Shown here in pieces: positions 32,061 through 40,026 of a stretch of 40,026 bases of DNA. Every line of letters begins with the position of its first letter. The first letter of the stretch is position 1. The notes beneath the pieces are model-generated. The model was given only the letters and a program-made list of their open reading frames with translations, did not search any database and was not told the DNA's origin. Source of the stretch: Ilumatobacteraceae bacterium (GTDB lineage: Bacteria; Actinomycetota; Acidimicrobiia; Acidimicrobiales; Ilumatobacteraceae); NCBI GenBank assembly GCA_016463775.1, contig JAEMQQ010000011.1, positions 1 to 40,026 of the forward strand, given 5' to 3'. A program made the position numbers and the translations under genes.

Positions 32061-32852
32061 ATGACAATGCCTCGTTTTACCGCCGGCGACGATCCGGGCG
32101 CCAGTTTTCCGGAACTCCTGCGCAAGGTTGGTCTCGACGCGTTTCCCCGGGGAGGCTTGTCGACGAGTGACCTAGCAGCGCTACCGCACGCCACCACGTG
32201 CCTTGCGCTCACATACGACGGGGGAGTCGTCATGGCGGGTGACCGCCGCGCCACCGCCGGAATGTCGATCAGCCATCGCACGATGGACAAAGTGGTGCAA
32301 GCCGACGAGTTGAGCGGTGTCGCCATCGCCGGTACGGCGGGCCCGGCCATGGAAATGATCAAACTCTTCCAACTGCAACTCGAGTACTACGAAAAAGTCG
32401 AGGGTCAGTCGCTGTCACTGGAGGGCAAAGCCAACCAACTGTCGATGATGGTGCGCTCGAACCTGCCTGCTGCCATGCAGGGCTTCGTCGTCGTACCGAT
32501 CTTCGCGGGCTTTGACCCGCTCATTGGTCGGGGACGACTCTGGGATTACGACCCGACGGGTGGTCGTTACGAAGAACATGACTTCGTCGCGACTGGTTCA
32601 GGCTCAATGCTGGCAGGCACCGTGCTGCGCGTGGGCTGGCGACAAAATCTCAGTCGAGATGCAGCAATCGACCTCGCATCTCGCGCACTGTGGGAGGCCT
32701 CCGACGCCGATGCTGCAACCGGCGGCCCGGATGTGCTGCGTGGCATCTATCCGATCGTGGCCTCCATCGATGCGACGGGCTGGAACCGTGTCGCCGATGA
32801 TTCGCTGGTGAAGACCTACGAGACGATCATGGGCGAGGTACGCAAGCGATGA
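32061..32852 (+). CDS. prcB: 20S proteasome beta subunit
   Basis: 263 aa with a propeptide of about 44 residues; autocleavage before T45 in 'LPHATTCLALTYDGGVVMAGDRRAT' exposes the catalytic threonine. 'SGVAIAGTAGPAMEMIKLFQLQLEYYE' and 'FDPLIGRGRLWDYDPTGGRYEEHDFVATGSGSMLA' are typical beta-subunit blocks. A second ATG two codons in (32067) could also start. It overlaps prcA by ATGA and supplies the peptidase sites of the core particle. Confidence 0.96.
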   Translation: MTMPRFTAGDDPGASFPELLRKVGLDAFPRGGLSTSDLAALPHATTCLALTYDGGVVMAGDRRATAGMSISHRTMDKVVQADELSGVAIAGTAGPAMEMIKLFQLQLEYYEKVEGQSLSLEGKANQLSMMVRSNLPAAMQGFVVVPIFAGFDPLIGRGRLWDYDPTGGRYEEHDFVATGSGSMLAGTVLRVGWRQNLSRDAAIDLASRALWEASDADAATGGPDVLRGIYPIVASIDATGWNRVADDSLVKTYETIMGEVRKR

Positions 32853-33529
32853 GCATGCCGTTCTACGTCTCACCCGAGCAGATGATGAAGGATCGTGCCG
32901 ATTACGCACGCAAAGGCATCGCCCGTGGTCGTGCGCTCGTCGCAATGCAAACGCCATCGTGCATCGTGATCGTCGCCGAGAACCCGTCGACCACGTTGCG
33001 CAAAGTGAGCGAGATTTACGACCGTATCGCGTTCGCCGGGGTCGGTAAGTACAACGAATTCGACCAGCTGCGGGTGGCCGGTGTGCGTGCCGCAGAATTG
33101 CGGGGATACCAGTACTCACGCAACGACGTCGATGCGCGCAGCCTGTCCAATCAGTACGCCCAAGTGCTCGGTGACGTGTTCTCCACAATGGGGCCTAAAC
33201 CACTCGAGGTAGAACTGCTCGTCGTTGAGGTTGGCGATACGCCCGCCAACGACCGTCTCTTCCATGTGTTGTATGACGGCACGCTGCTTGACGAAAAGAA
33301 TTACTGCGTTCTCGGGGGCGACGCCGAAGGTATCGGCAAGCGTCTCGCGGCGTCGTACCGGGATGACTTCGACCTCGCGTCCGCGATCAAGGTGGCGGTG
33401 GCGGCCCTCACCGGCACCGACCGCACGCTGGCGGCAGCCGACCTCGAGGTCGCGACACTCGCCCGCACCGGCAAGCGCCGCGCCTTCACGCGTGTACTCG
33501 ACGATGCGGTCGCCAACGCCCTGCGCTAA
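32849..33529 (+). CDS. prcA: 20S proteasome alpha subunit
   Basis: 226 aa. '[31 protein letters not shown]' is the N-terminal gate helix region of bacterial alpha subunits; '[24 protein letters not shown]' follows. It lacks a catalytic Thr and propeptide, forming the outer rings on which ARC docks. It overlaps prcB (ATGA, GAGG in prcB) and shares a base with pafA (TAATG), keeping the subunit supply linked. Confidence 0.96.
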   Translation: MSMPFYVSPEQMMKDRADYARKGIARGRALVAMQTPSCIVIVAENPSTTLRKVSEIYDRIAFAGVGKYNEFDQLRVAGVRAAELRGYQYSRNDVDARSLSNQYAQVLGDVFSTMGPKPLEVELLVVEVGDTPANDRLFHVLYDGTLLDEKNYCVLGGDAEGIGKRLAASYRDDFDLASAIKVAVAALTGTDRTLAAADLEVATLARTGKRRAFTRVLDDAVANALR

Positions 33530-34902
33530 TGGCTACCTCCGAACTGCAACGGCGTATCTACGGCATTGAAACCGAGTACGGCGTCACCTGCACCCTGCGC
33601 GGGCAACGCCGACTGAGCCCGGACGAGGTGGCGCGCTACCTGTTTCGCAAGGTGGTGTCATGGGGTCGGTCGAGCAACGTGTTCTTGGAGAATGGCGCGC
33701 GGCTATACCTCGACGTTGGTTCCCACCCCGAGTACGCGACCCCCGAGTGCGATTCCATTTTGGAGTGCATCACGCACGACCGTGCCGGTGAACGGGTTCT
33801 GGAAGGGCTCGTAGCCGGCGCCGAGCAGCGGCTGCGTGACGAGGGTATTCGCGGCACGATTTATCTGTTCAAGAACAACACCGATTCGGCGGGTAACAGC
33901 TACGGCTGCCACGAGAACTACCTCACGAGACGCACCGACGATCTTTCGTACTACGCCGAAACGCTGATCCCGTTCTTCGTATCACGCCAGATCTATGCGG
34001 GCGCCGGACACATCCTGCAGACTGCACGCGGACCGGTGTTTTCCATCTCGCAACGCGCCGAGCACATCTGGGAGGGCGTCAGTAGTGCCACCACCCGCAG
34101 CCGACCGATCATCAATACGCGCGATGAGCCCCACGCCGACTCCGAGCGGTTCCGCCGACTGCATGTGATCGTCGGTGATTCCAACATGAGCGAGTACACC
34201 AACTTCCTGAAGATTGGTGCGGCTGCGTGTGTGCTGCGAATGATCGAGGATCCGGTCATCATGTTGCGCGATTTGACTCTGGAAAACCCGATTCGGGCGA
34301 TTCGCGATATTAGCCACGATGTGACCTGTCGGCGCAAGGTACGTCTGGCCAGCGGCCGGGAGTTGTCGGCACTGGACATTCAGCGTGAACTGCTCGATCG
34401 GGCACTGCGGTACGCCGACCAACGGGGTTTCACCCCCGAAGAACAGCGGGCTCTCGACATGTGGGAGCACTGCATTGTCGCCATCGAAAACGACCCGCTG
34501 AAACTCGACCGGGAAATTGACTGGGTGATCAAGTACCGAATCATCGAAGAGTTTCGTAACCGCCACAAAGTTGCCCTCGATGACCCCCGCGTGCAGATGC
34601 TCGACCTGCAATACCACGACATCGACCGACAGCGTGGAGTGTTTTTCAAGATGCAGTCACGGGGCATGGTGGAACGGCTCTGTGATGACGATGCAATCGA
34701 GCAGGCCAAGGATGTCGCACCGCAAACGACCCGGGCCCGTCTGCGCGGCGAGTTCATCAAACGTGCCAAGGAACGCAAACGCGACTTCACGGTCGATTGG
34801 GTGCACCTCAAGTTGAATGACCAGGCGCAGCGCACGGTGCTGTGCAAGGACCCGTTCAAGAGTCACGACGATCGTGTCGACAAACTCATCGCCTCACTGT
34901 AA
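33529..34902 (+). CDS. pafA: Pup-protein ligase PafA
   Basis: 457 aa. It uses ATP to join the C-terminal Glu of deamidated Pup to substrate lysines. '[20 protein letters not shown]' near the start, '[17 protein letters not shown]', '[34 protein letters not shown]' and '[19 protein letters not shown]' mark the glutamine-synthetase-like active site, and the Dop loop is absent. In mycobacteria pafB and pafC follow; here the next gene is signal peptidase I. Confidence 0.96.
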   Translation: MATSELQRRIYGIETEYGVTCTLRGQRRLSPDEVARYLFRKVVSWGRSSNVFLENGARLYLDVGSHPEYATPECDSILECITHDRAGERVLEGLVAGAEQRLRDEGIRGTIYLFKNNTDSAGNSYGCHENYLTRRTDDLSYYAETLIPFFVSRQIYAGAGHILQTARGPVFSISQRAEHIWEGVSSATTRSRPIINTRDEPHADSERFRRLHVIVGDSNMSEYTNFLKIGAAACVLRMIEDPVIMLRDLTLENPIRAIRDISHDVTCRRKVRLASGRELSALDIQRELLDRALRYADQRGFTPEEQRALDMWEHCIVAIENDPLKLDREIDWVIKYRIIEEFRNRHKVALDDPRVQMLDLQYHDIDRQRGVFFKMQSRGMVERLCDDDAIEQAKDVAPQTTRARLRGEFIKRAKERKRDFTVDWVHLKLNDQAQRTVLCKDPFKSHDDRVDKLIASL

Positions 34903-34920
34903 ATCGCACTGCGCCACAAC

Positions 34921-34926
34921 TAGCGT
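34921..34926 (+). promoter_or_regulatory. -10-like box TAGCGT before the signal peptidase gene
   Basis: TAGCGT ends 7 nt before ATG 34934 in the 31-nt gap after pafA; no Shine-Dalgarno sequence is present. This suggests a separate leaderless start. Confidence 0.4.
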
Positions 34927-34933
34927 GGCGGTG

Positions 34934-35527
34934 ATGACCGATGAGCCGAAGAGCGTTGCGAAACGACAAGCCGGCTGGCGCCAGATTCGTGAGTGGCTTG
35001 GCGTGATCGTCTCTGCAGTGATCATCGCTTTGGTGCTGCGCACGCTGGTCGTGCAACAGTTCTATATCGCTGGGCCGTCGATGGAAACAACTCTCTTCGG
35101 CGATGATCGCGTGTTGGTCAACAAATTGTCGTACCGGTTCGGCACACCATCACGGGGTGACGTCATCGTCTTTGATCGCATCACCAGCAACGGTGACACG
35201 GTGCAACACGACGATTTGATCAAGCGGGTAATCGGCCTGCCGGGGGAAACACTTGAAATTGTCGAATGTGCCGTGTTGATCGACGGAGTCAAAATCGATG
35301 AACCATGGCTGTCCGCTGATCTGCGGGACGAATCGGTGGATTCTGATGTTCGCTGCGGCACCAGCAATGTCGAGGCGACGGTGCTCGGTGACAACGAGTT
35401 GTTTTTGATCGGTGACAACCGAACGATGTCATTCGACAGTCGAATGTTCGGTGCAGTCAATATTGACCTGATCGTTGGGCGCGCAGTCGTGGTGATCTGG
35501 CCGCCCAGCAATATCTCGATGCCCTAA
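34934..35527 (+). CDS. lepB: Signal peptidase I
   Basis: 197 aa, one N-terminal membrane span (about 20-38) and an outside catalytic domain. Catalytic S49 is in 'FYIAGPSMETTL' and K97 in 'LIKRVIGLPGE'; 'GDNRTMSFDSRMFG' is box E. It removes signal peptides from Sec and Tat substrates. The open frame before the ATG is pafA in another frame. Its stop overlaps that of glpQ (CTAA). It stands where pafBC might be expected and near tatB/tatC. Confidence 0.94.
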   Translation: MTDEPKSVAKRQAGWRQIREWLGVIVSAVIIALVLRTLVVQQFYIAGPSMETTLFGDDRVLVNKLSYRFGTPSRGDVIVFDRITSNGDTVQHDDLIKRVIGLPGETLEIVECAVLIDGVKIDEPWLSADLRDESVDSDVRCGTSNVEATVLGDNELFLIGDNRTMSFDSRMFGAVNIDLIVGRAVVVIWPPSNISMP

Positions 35528-36249
35528 AGAGGTGCCTCGTTGCGCGCGACGTCAACCATTCGGTCGACCCAGTCGCTGTACAGACCGTCGATACCCATGC
35601 GCACCGTCGTGGTGAGTTGATGTTCGAACTGCACATCCCAGGCAAACGCGAGGCGCTCGAAACGGTGGGCGAGTGTGACGAGCCCGCCATTCCAGTCGCT
35701 GTGGTGCATGTTGAGGGCAGTGACACCCAAGTCTTTGAGTTGGGCCAGGCGCCGCTCGGGGCCATCTTTCAGGGTGGCGAACCGCGATGAGTCGACAAGC
35801 AGCATGTCGTGAAATTGCGGTGCGACCTCGCACAACACGGCGAAGTTTTCGCAACAGATATACGAACGACGCAGCAACTCAGGCGAGATCTCTACGATCG
35901 TGCGTTGCACCGTCGCGTAGGCGGTCGGGTTCTTCACGTCCAACGACAGCGCCATGTTGTGCGTCACCGCCAGCTCGGCAAGTTCGGCCAACGTCGGGAT
36001 GTGGTCGGGTAACGCAGTGCTGGCCACGTCGGCGATCGACTGTTGTCGCCAACGTCGGCCGACGACGCCATCGTGGTCGAGCACGGCAACACCATCGTTG
36101 GTGAGCCAAACATCGGACTCCAGCCCCGTGGCCCCGAGTTTCACGGCGAGCCGAAACGCCGCCATGGTGTTCTCGCGCTCATGGGCACGTGCGCCGCGAT
36201 GTGCAAAGAGCCAGGGTGGTTGCAGCATCGACGGAAGACGTTGTTGCAC
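35524..36249 (-). CDS. Glycerophosphodiester phosphodiesterase family protein
   Basis: 241 aa from GTG 36249, supported by TAGTGT 6 nt upstream; ATG at residue 8 is an alternative. The GDPD motif 'FAHRGARAHERENTMAAFRLAVKLGATGLESDVWLTNDGVAVLDHD' contains the catalytic histidines and metal-binding Glu/Asp; 'MALSLDVKN' (normally a Glu in 'EIK') has Asp instead of Glu. There is no signal peptide, so it likely acts inside the cell on deacylated phospholipids such as glycerophosphocholine. It is convergent with lepB and divergent from tatB. Confidence 0.9.
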   Translation of the reverse strand: MQQRLPSMLQPPWLFAHRGARAHERENTMAAFRLAVKLGATGLESDVWLTNDGVAVLDHDGVVGRRWRQQSIADVASTALPDHIPTLAELAELAVTHNMALSLDVKNPTAYATVQRTIVEISPELLRRSYICCENFAVLCEVAPQFHDMLLVDSSRFATLKDGPERRLAQLKDLGVTALNMHHSDWNGGLVTLAHRFERLAFAWDVQFEHQLTTTVRMGIDGLYSDWVDRMVDVARNEAPL

Positions 36250-36255
36250 GGCGCA

Positions 36256-36289
36256 ACACTACGACGCCCACAATCGTGTCTCGTAGGCT
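36256..36289. promoter_or_regulatory. Divergent promoter region, glpQ-like gene and tatB
   Basis: The 46-bp gap has TAGTGT on the minus strand (36256-36261) and TAGGCT on the plus strand (36284-36289), each ending exactly 6 nt before a GTG start. Both genes lack a Shine-Dalgarno sequence. Confidence 0.5.
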
Positions 36290-36295
36290 TGGCAC

Positions 36296-36637
36296 GTGTT
36301 CAACCTCTCGGGTACCGAATTGGTCTTCATCGCCGTCCTCGGCTTGATCGTGCTCGGGCCAGAAAAACTGCCGAGCGCCATGCGTCGCGCCGGCAAGATC
36401 TACCGGGAGATCCGCAACATCTCGGGCAACGTGCAACGTGAGGTGCAAAAAGTGATGGATGCACCGATGCGTGAGGTTCGCAAACTGGTCGAAGAGCCAT
36501 CCGACGACAAGCGCCCGGCGGCGGCCGCCGCGTCTGCATTTACGGCGGCGACCGCACCAGCCGCACCACCTGAGCCAGCCGCACCGAACACCGCACCAAA
36601 CAGCCCGCCAATCACTGACACAACGACTGGCGCGTGA
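36296..36637 (+). CDS. tatB: Sec-independent translocase protein TatB (TatA/B family)
   Basis: 113 aa. One membrane segment with 'GTELVFIAVLGLIVLGPEKLP', the G-P hinge and then an amphipathic helix and an Ala/Pro-rich tail. The Glu in the membrane segment (GTELVF) favours TatB over TatA, whose equivalent residue is usually polar uncharged; TatA is not in this window. It would form the substrate-receptor complex with TatC. It ends 1 nt before the tatC start. Confidence 0.85.
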   Translation: MFNLSGTELVFIAVLGLIVLGPEKLPSAMRRAGKIYREIRNISGNVQREVQKVMDAPMREVRKLVEEPSDDKRPAAAAASAFTAATAPAAPPEPAAPNTAPNSPPITDTTTGA

Positions 36638-36638
36638 T

Positions 36639-37406
36639 ATGGGTTCGCGTCGTGGTGTCAATGACATGTCGATCTTTGAGCATCTGGCCGAGTTGCGCAC
36701 GCGTCTTTTGATCAGCGTGCTTGCCATCGCAGTCGGGGCAACAGGCCTCCTGTTGGCCTACGAACCAGTCCTGCGGTTCTTGACCAAGCCGTATCGAGAT
36801 TTGTGTGCCGCCGATGCATCACTCAACTGTGACGGTTCGTTGTATGCGTTGGGTCCGATCGACGGCTTTTCGGCACGCATGCGTATCGCCCTGTGGGGTG
36901 GGGTAGTCGTTGCGTTGCCGGTGTTGCTCTGGAACATCTGGCGCTTCGTCGTACCCGCACTCACGAAGCGCGAAAAACGCTATTCGTATTTTTTCATTGC
37001 GTCATCGGTGGTGTTGTTTGCCGTCGGTGCATTCCTTGCCTACTGGACCCTCGATCGCGCCCTTGAATTTTTGATTGGTTGGTCGGGTGCCGATGTCACG
37101 CAGAACTACCAGATCAACAAGTACGTCAACCTGGTGGTGCTCATGATGTTGTCGTTCGGGGTCGGGTTTTTGTCGCCCGTGCTGTTGGTATTCCTGCAAC
37201 TGGTCGAAGTGGTCACGCCGCGCACGCTGATTACCCAGTGGCGCTACGCAATCGTCATCATTTTTATCGTCGCCGCCGTCATCACACCGAGCGGTGACCC
37301 GATCACATTGATGGCACTTGGTGTGCCACTCAGTGTGCTGTATCTCATCGCCGTGGGCATCGGTGCTCTGCTCTTGTGGCGGCGCCGCAAAACGGCCGTC
37401 GCGTGA
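36639..37406 (+). CDS. tatC: Sec-independent translocase protein TatC
   Basis: 255 aa (or starting at ATG 36663 to give MSIFEHLAELRTRL, the usual N-terminus). Six membrane segments; 'FEHLAELRTRLL' is the cytoplasmic twin-arginine-recognition region, 'FTKPYRDLCA'-like loop, 'RIALWGGVVVALPVLLWNIWRFVVPALTKREKRY' and 'VVAAVITPSGDPITLMALGVPLSVLYLIAV' are typical. It recognises folded proteins with RR signal peptides. It is coupled to helY by GTGA. Confidence 0.94.
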   Translation: MGSRRGVNDMSIFEHLAELRTRLLISVLAIAVGATGLLLAYEPVLRFLTKPYRDLCAADASLNCDGSLYALGPIDGFSARMRIALWGGVVVALPVLLWNIWRFVVPALTKREKRYSYFFIASSVVLFAVGAFLAYWTLDRALEFLIGWSGADVTQNYQINKYVNLVVLMMLSFGVGFLSPVLLVFLQLVEVVTPRTLITQWRYAIVIIFIVAAVITPSGDPITLMALGVPLSVLYLIAVGIGALLLWRRRKTAVA

Positions 37407-40015
37407 GCGACCCAGCCCGTCAACAACGCCTGGCGCGCTACAACTTTGCGCCAGACCCGTTTCAGATTCAGGCCTTCGACGCGCTTGATGCCGGAGAATC
37501 GGTTCTCGTTGCAGCCCCGACGGGTTCGGGTAAGACCGTCATCGCCGAATACGGCCTCGCGATGGCGCTCGATGCTGGTCGACGTGGTTTTTACACCGCC
37601 CCGATCAAGGCTCTCTCCAACCAGAAGTACCACGACCTGTGTGCGTTCTATGGCAACGATCGCGTCGGCCTCCTCACGGGTGACAACGCAATCAACGTCG
37701 ATGCGCCGCTGCTCGTGATGACCACGGAGGTGTTGCGCAACATGATCTACGGGCGCGCCAAGGCACTCGACACGCTCGGGGTGGTGGTGCTCGACGAGGT
37801 GCACTTCTTGCAGGACGAATATCGCGGACCTGTCTGGGAAGAAGTCATCATTCATCTCGAGCCCGAGGTGCGTCTCGTGGCGCTCTCGGCCACCGTCTCC
37901 AACGCCGAAGAGATTGCCGACTGGCTGTCGACCGTGCGCGGCCCGACACGGGTGGTCATCGAGGGGCGTCGACCGGTTGAGTTGCTCAACATGTACGCCT
38001 ACGGCGACAAGGCCAAGGACGAAGTCGTGCTCGTTGACACGCTGGTCGACGGTGCCCCGAACCCGAAGGTGTTGCGCCTCGAGTCGGGCGAACCAACCGT
38101 GCAACGTCGTCGCCAGGGTGGCCGCGGCGTGCGCAGTCGTATCTTTCCACCGTCACGCATCGACATGCTGGAAGTGCTGCGCGACAACGACCTGCTGCCG
38201 GCGATCTATTTCATTTTCAGCCGTAACCAATGTGACGAATCGGCAAGTGCGTGTTACAAAGCCGGGGTACGACTCACGACCGATCTTGAACGCGACGAGA
38301 TTCGTGAGATCGTCGACGCGCGTGTCACTGGTTTGAGCGACGACGACCTGGCTGCCCTCGGTTTCACCACGTTCAGCGCCCAAGTCGAGTCGGGAATCGC
38401 CGCCCACCACGCCGGCATGGTGCCCACTTTCAAAGAGATCGTCGAGGCGCTCTTCATGCGTGGCCTCGTCAAGGTGGTGTTCGCCACCGAGACATTGGCG
38501 GTGGGCATCAACATGCCGGCGCGCGCCGTGGTGATCGACAAAATGTCGAAGTTCACCGGTGAGCACCACGAAATTCTCAAGGCCTCCACCTACACGCAAC
38601 TCACGGGGCGGGCGGGGCGTCGTGGTATCGACACCCTCGGTCAGGCAATCGTGGTGTGGAACCAATTCGTCACCTTCGACCAGGTGGCTGCCGTAGCGAT
38701 GAGCAAAACGTTTCGCCTGAGCTCGGCGTTTCGCACCACCTACAACATGGCGGTCAACTTGGTGCGAACGCACTCGCCCGAAGAAACCCACCACCTGCTG
38801 AATTTGTCGTTGGCGCAGTATCAGGCCAACAAAGGAGTCGTCGAGGTGCAGGCCCGCATTGCCAAACGCCAGAAGGAGCGCGACCGTCTGCGGGCCCAGG
38901 CGCGCAGCGAATTCGGGGACATCGACGAATATCGCAAGATGTTCAGCCACGAACCGGGGGAGCGGGACCGCACCGAAATTGAGATGAGCCTTATGGGGCT
39001 GCACGCCGGAGACGTGGTGTGGTTTGACGACCACCTCGGGCTCGTGCTCAGCACTTCGGTGCGGGCCAAGGGCATCAAAGTGAAAGCCTTGTTCGGCAAT
39101 CGGGCGCTGCGGGCGCTGACTGCCGACGAACTGGTTCGTCCGGTGCGCACCGCAACACGACTACCAATCGACGGCACCGCCGCCACCGGCAACCAGGGCC
39201 AGAGTGTCGACCAGGACGACCCCCGCGTGCTGCGCGAATTGGCCCACCGTCTGACGCGGCTCAAGATCGATAAGCCGTCGGCGACATCATCGGCGAATGC
39301 CCGCAAGGCACATCCGTGTGCGCAAGACCCCGATCTCAAATTCAAGGTGAACGCGGCCAAATCAGCCGATCGCATCGAGCGCGATCTGCAACAACTGGTG
39401 TCGCGCGCCGACAAGGCATCCGAGGTCGTCAGCCGACGATTTGACGACGTCGTGAACCTGCTCGAACGGTGGGAGTACGTGCACGAATGGAAACTTACCG
39501 AGCGCGGCAAGATGCTGTCGCGCGTCTTTCATGAATCCGATTTGCTCGTCGCCGAGACGATCGCCACCAAGTTGATTGACGGTCTTGACCCCACATCGTT
39601 AGCGGCACTCTGCTCGTCTTTCGTCTATGAATACCGTAGCCCCGACCCGGCCCCCGAGCCCACGTTTCCCTCGAACCAACTGCGCTCGCGCTTCCGACAA
39701 ATGGAGTCGCTGAGCAAACGATTGCAGCGTGACGAAACAGCCGCAGGGTTGACACCCCACCGCGCACCCGACGCCGGTTACATCGACATCGTTGCCCGCT
39801 GGGCGGGCGGTGCCGAACTCGCCGAACTGCTTGGTGACGACACGACACCCGGAGATTTCGTGCGCACGATGAAACAACTCATCGATCTGCTGCGCCAAGT
39901 GGCCCAGCATGCCCCCGACGAAGCAACGCGCAGCGTTGCCGACAATGCCATCGATCGCGTGCTACGCGGCGTGGTGTTGAGCGCCAGCACGATGCCCATC
40001 GGCGGAGTGTCGTGA
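37403..40015 (+). CDS. helY: Ski2/Mtr4-like DEVH-box RNA helicase, HelY type
   Basis: 870 aa from GTG 37403, which overlaps the tatC stop. SF2 helicase motifs: Q-type 'FQIQAFDALDAGESVLVAAPTGSGKT' (motif I), 'APIKALSNQKY' (Ia), 'TTEVLRNMIY', DEVHF (II), 'LSATVSN' (III), 'FATETLAVGINMPA' (V) and 'QLTGRAGRRG' (VI). A long C-terminal region with a DSHCT-like end matches the Ski2/HelY family. In mycobacteria helY also follows tatA-tatC. A role in RNA turnover is inferred from the family. Confidence 0.93.
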   Translation: MSDPARQQRLARYNFAPDPFQIQAFDALDAGESVLVAAPTGSGKTVIAEYGLAMALDAGRRGFYTAPIKALSNQKYHDLCAFYGNDRVGLLTGDNAINVDAPLLVMTTEVLRNMIYGRAKALDTLGVVVLDEVHFLQDEYRGPVWEEVIIHLEPEVRLVALSATVSNAEEIADWLSTVRGPTRVVIEGRRPVELLNMYAYGDKAKDEVVLVDTLVDGAPNPKVLRLESGEPTVQRRRQGGRGVRSRIFPPSRIDMLEVLRDNDLLPAIYFIFSRNQCDESASACYKAGVRLTTDLERDEIREIVDARVTGLSDDDLAALGFTTFSAQVESGIAAHHAGMVPTFKEIVEALFMRGLVKVVFATETLAVGINMPARAVVIDKMSKFTGEHHEILKASTYTQLTGRAGRRGIDTLGQAIVVWNQFVTFDQVAAVAMSKTFRLSSAFRTTYNMAVNLVRTHSPEETHHLLNLSLAQYQANKGVVEVQARIAKRQKERDRLRAQARSEFGDIDEYRKMFSHEPGERDRTEIEMSLMGLHAGDVVWFDDHLGLVLSTSVRAKGIKVKALFGNRALRALTADELVRPVRTATRLPIDGTAATGNQGQSVDQDDPRVLRELAHRLTRLKIDKPSATSSANARKAHPCAQDPDLKFKVNAAKSADRIERDLQQLVSRADKASEVVSRRFDDVVNLLERWEYVHEWKLTERGKMLSRVFHESDLLVAETIATKLIDGLDPTSLAALCSSFVYEYRSPDPAPEPTFPSNQLRSRFRQMESLSKRLQRDETAAGLTPHRAPDAGYIDIVARWAGGAELAELLGDDTTPGDFVRTMKQLIDLLRQVAQHAPDEATRSVADNAIDRVLRGVVLSASTMPIGGVS

Positions 40016-40026
40016 ACAGTGTCGTG
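40012..40026 (+). CDS. Start of next gene, cut by window edge
   Basis: GTG 40012 overlaps the helY stop (GTGA) like several other pairs here and opens a frame of five visible codons (MNSVV). That is too little to identify it. Confidence 0.3.

Overview
The window looks like chromosome from a high-GC actinobacterium, probably of the class Acidimicrobiia. The grounds are a complete Pup-proteasome locus (arc/mpa, dop, pup, prcB, prcA, pafA), a GuaB1-type CBS dehydrogenase/reductase, a DUF3151-like protein, an actinobacterial CtaA, and frequent GTG/TTG starts with TANNNT boxes placed directly in front of start codons. The class is an inference from gene content. There are no rRNA, tRNA, IS, phage or CRISPR sequences, and genes are packed with very short gaps. 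No gene-free stretch exceeds about 160 bases.

Layout. 1-2304 (minus): a secreted peptidoglycan-binding/M23 peptidase cut by the left edge, and a TetR regulator fused to a SnoaL-like domain. 2381-3331: heme A synthase. 3367-8580: a branched-chain amino-acid-type ABC transporter (livH-livM-livG-livF, plus) meeting its lipoprotein receptor (minus) at a shared terminator; LivH carries an unusual secreted N-terminal domain. 8657-10301 (minus): threonylcarbamoyl-AMP synthase and an alpha/beta hydrolase. 10382-13168: guaB1, cmk, plsC. 13165-14722 (minus): M18 aminopeptidase and a small membrane protein. 14766-19642: DUF3151-like protein, MobA-like transferase, rhodanese, RNase D, a small charged protein behind a structured leader, TypA/BipA (apparently starting at CTG) and a small helical protein. 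19647-23169 (minus): transaldolase, transketolase and a small unknown. 23197-28348: NDP-forming acyl-CoA synthetase, PBP4-type carboxypeptidase, three small membrane/basic proteins and TrmI. 28360-28605 (minus): ferredoxin. 28645-34902: the pupylation and proteasome genes. 34934-40015: signal peptidase I, GlpQ-like phosphodiesterase (minus), TatB, TatC and a HelY-type helicase; the next gene has only begun at the right edge.

How the genes work together. Dop deamidates Pup (which ends GGQ), PafA attaches it to lysines, ARC/Mpa unfolds pupylated targets and PrcBA degrades them. The trmI-arc-dop-pup-prcB-prcA-pafA...tat-helY order matches mycobacteria, but pafB/pafC are absent from their usual place, where lepB and glpQ stand instead. 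Tat components, signal peptidase, LivH, the M23 protein and PBP4 form an envelope/export theme.

The most interesting points are a leader upstream of the small protein/typA pair with two mutually exclusive hairpins, one hiding the ribosome-binding site; a CTG start for typA; domain fusions on LivH and on the TetR regulator; a six-codon relay ORF between cmk and plsC; and TANNNT boxes 6-9 nt before at least twelve start codons, which predicts leaderless transcription, including three very compact divergent promoters. I found no clear defence system or mobile island.
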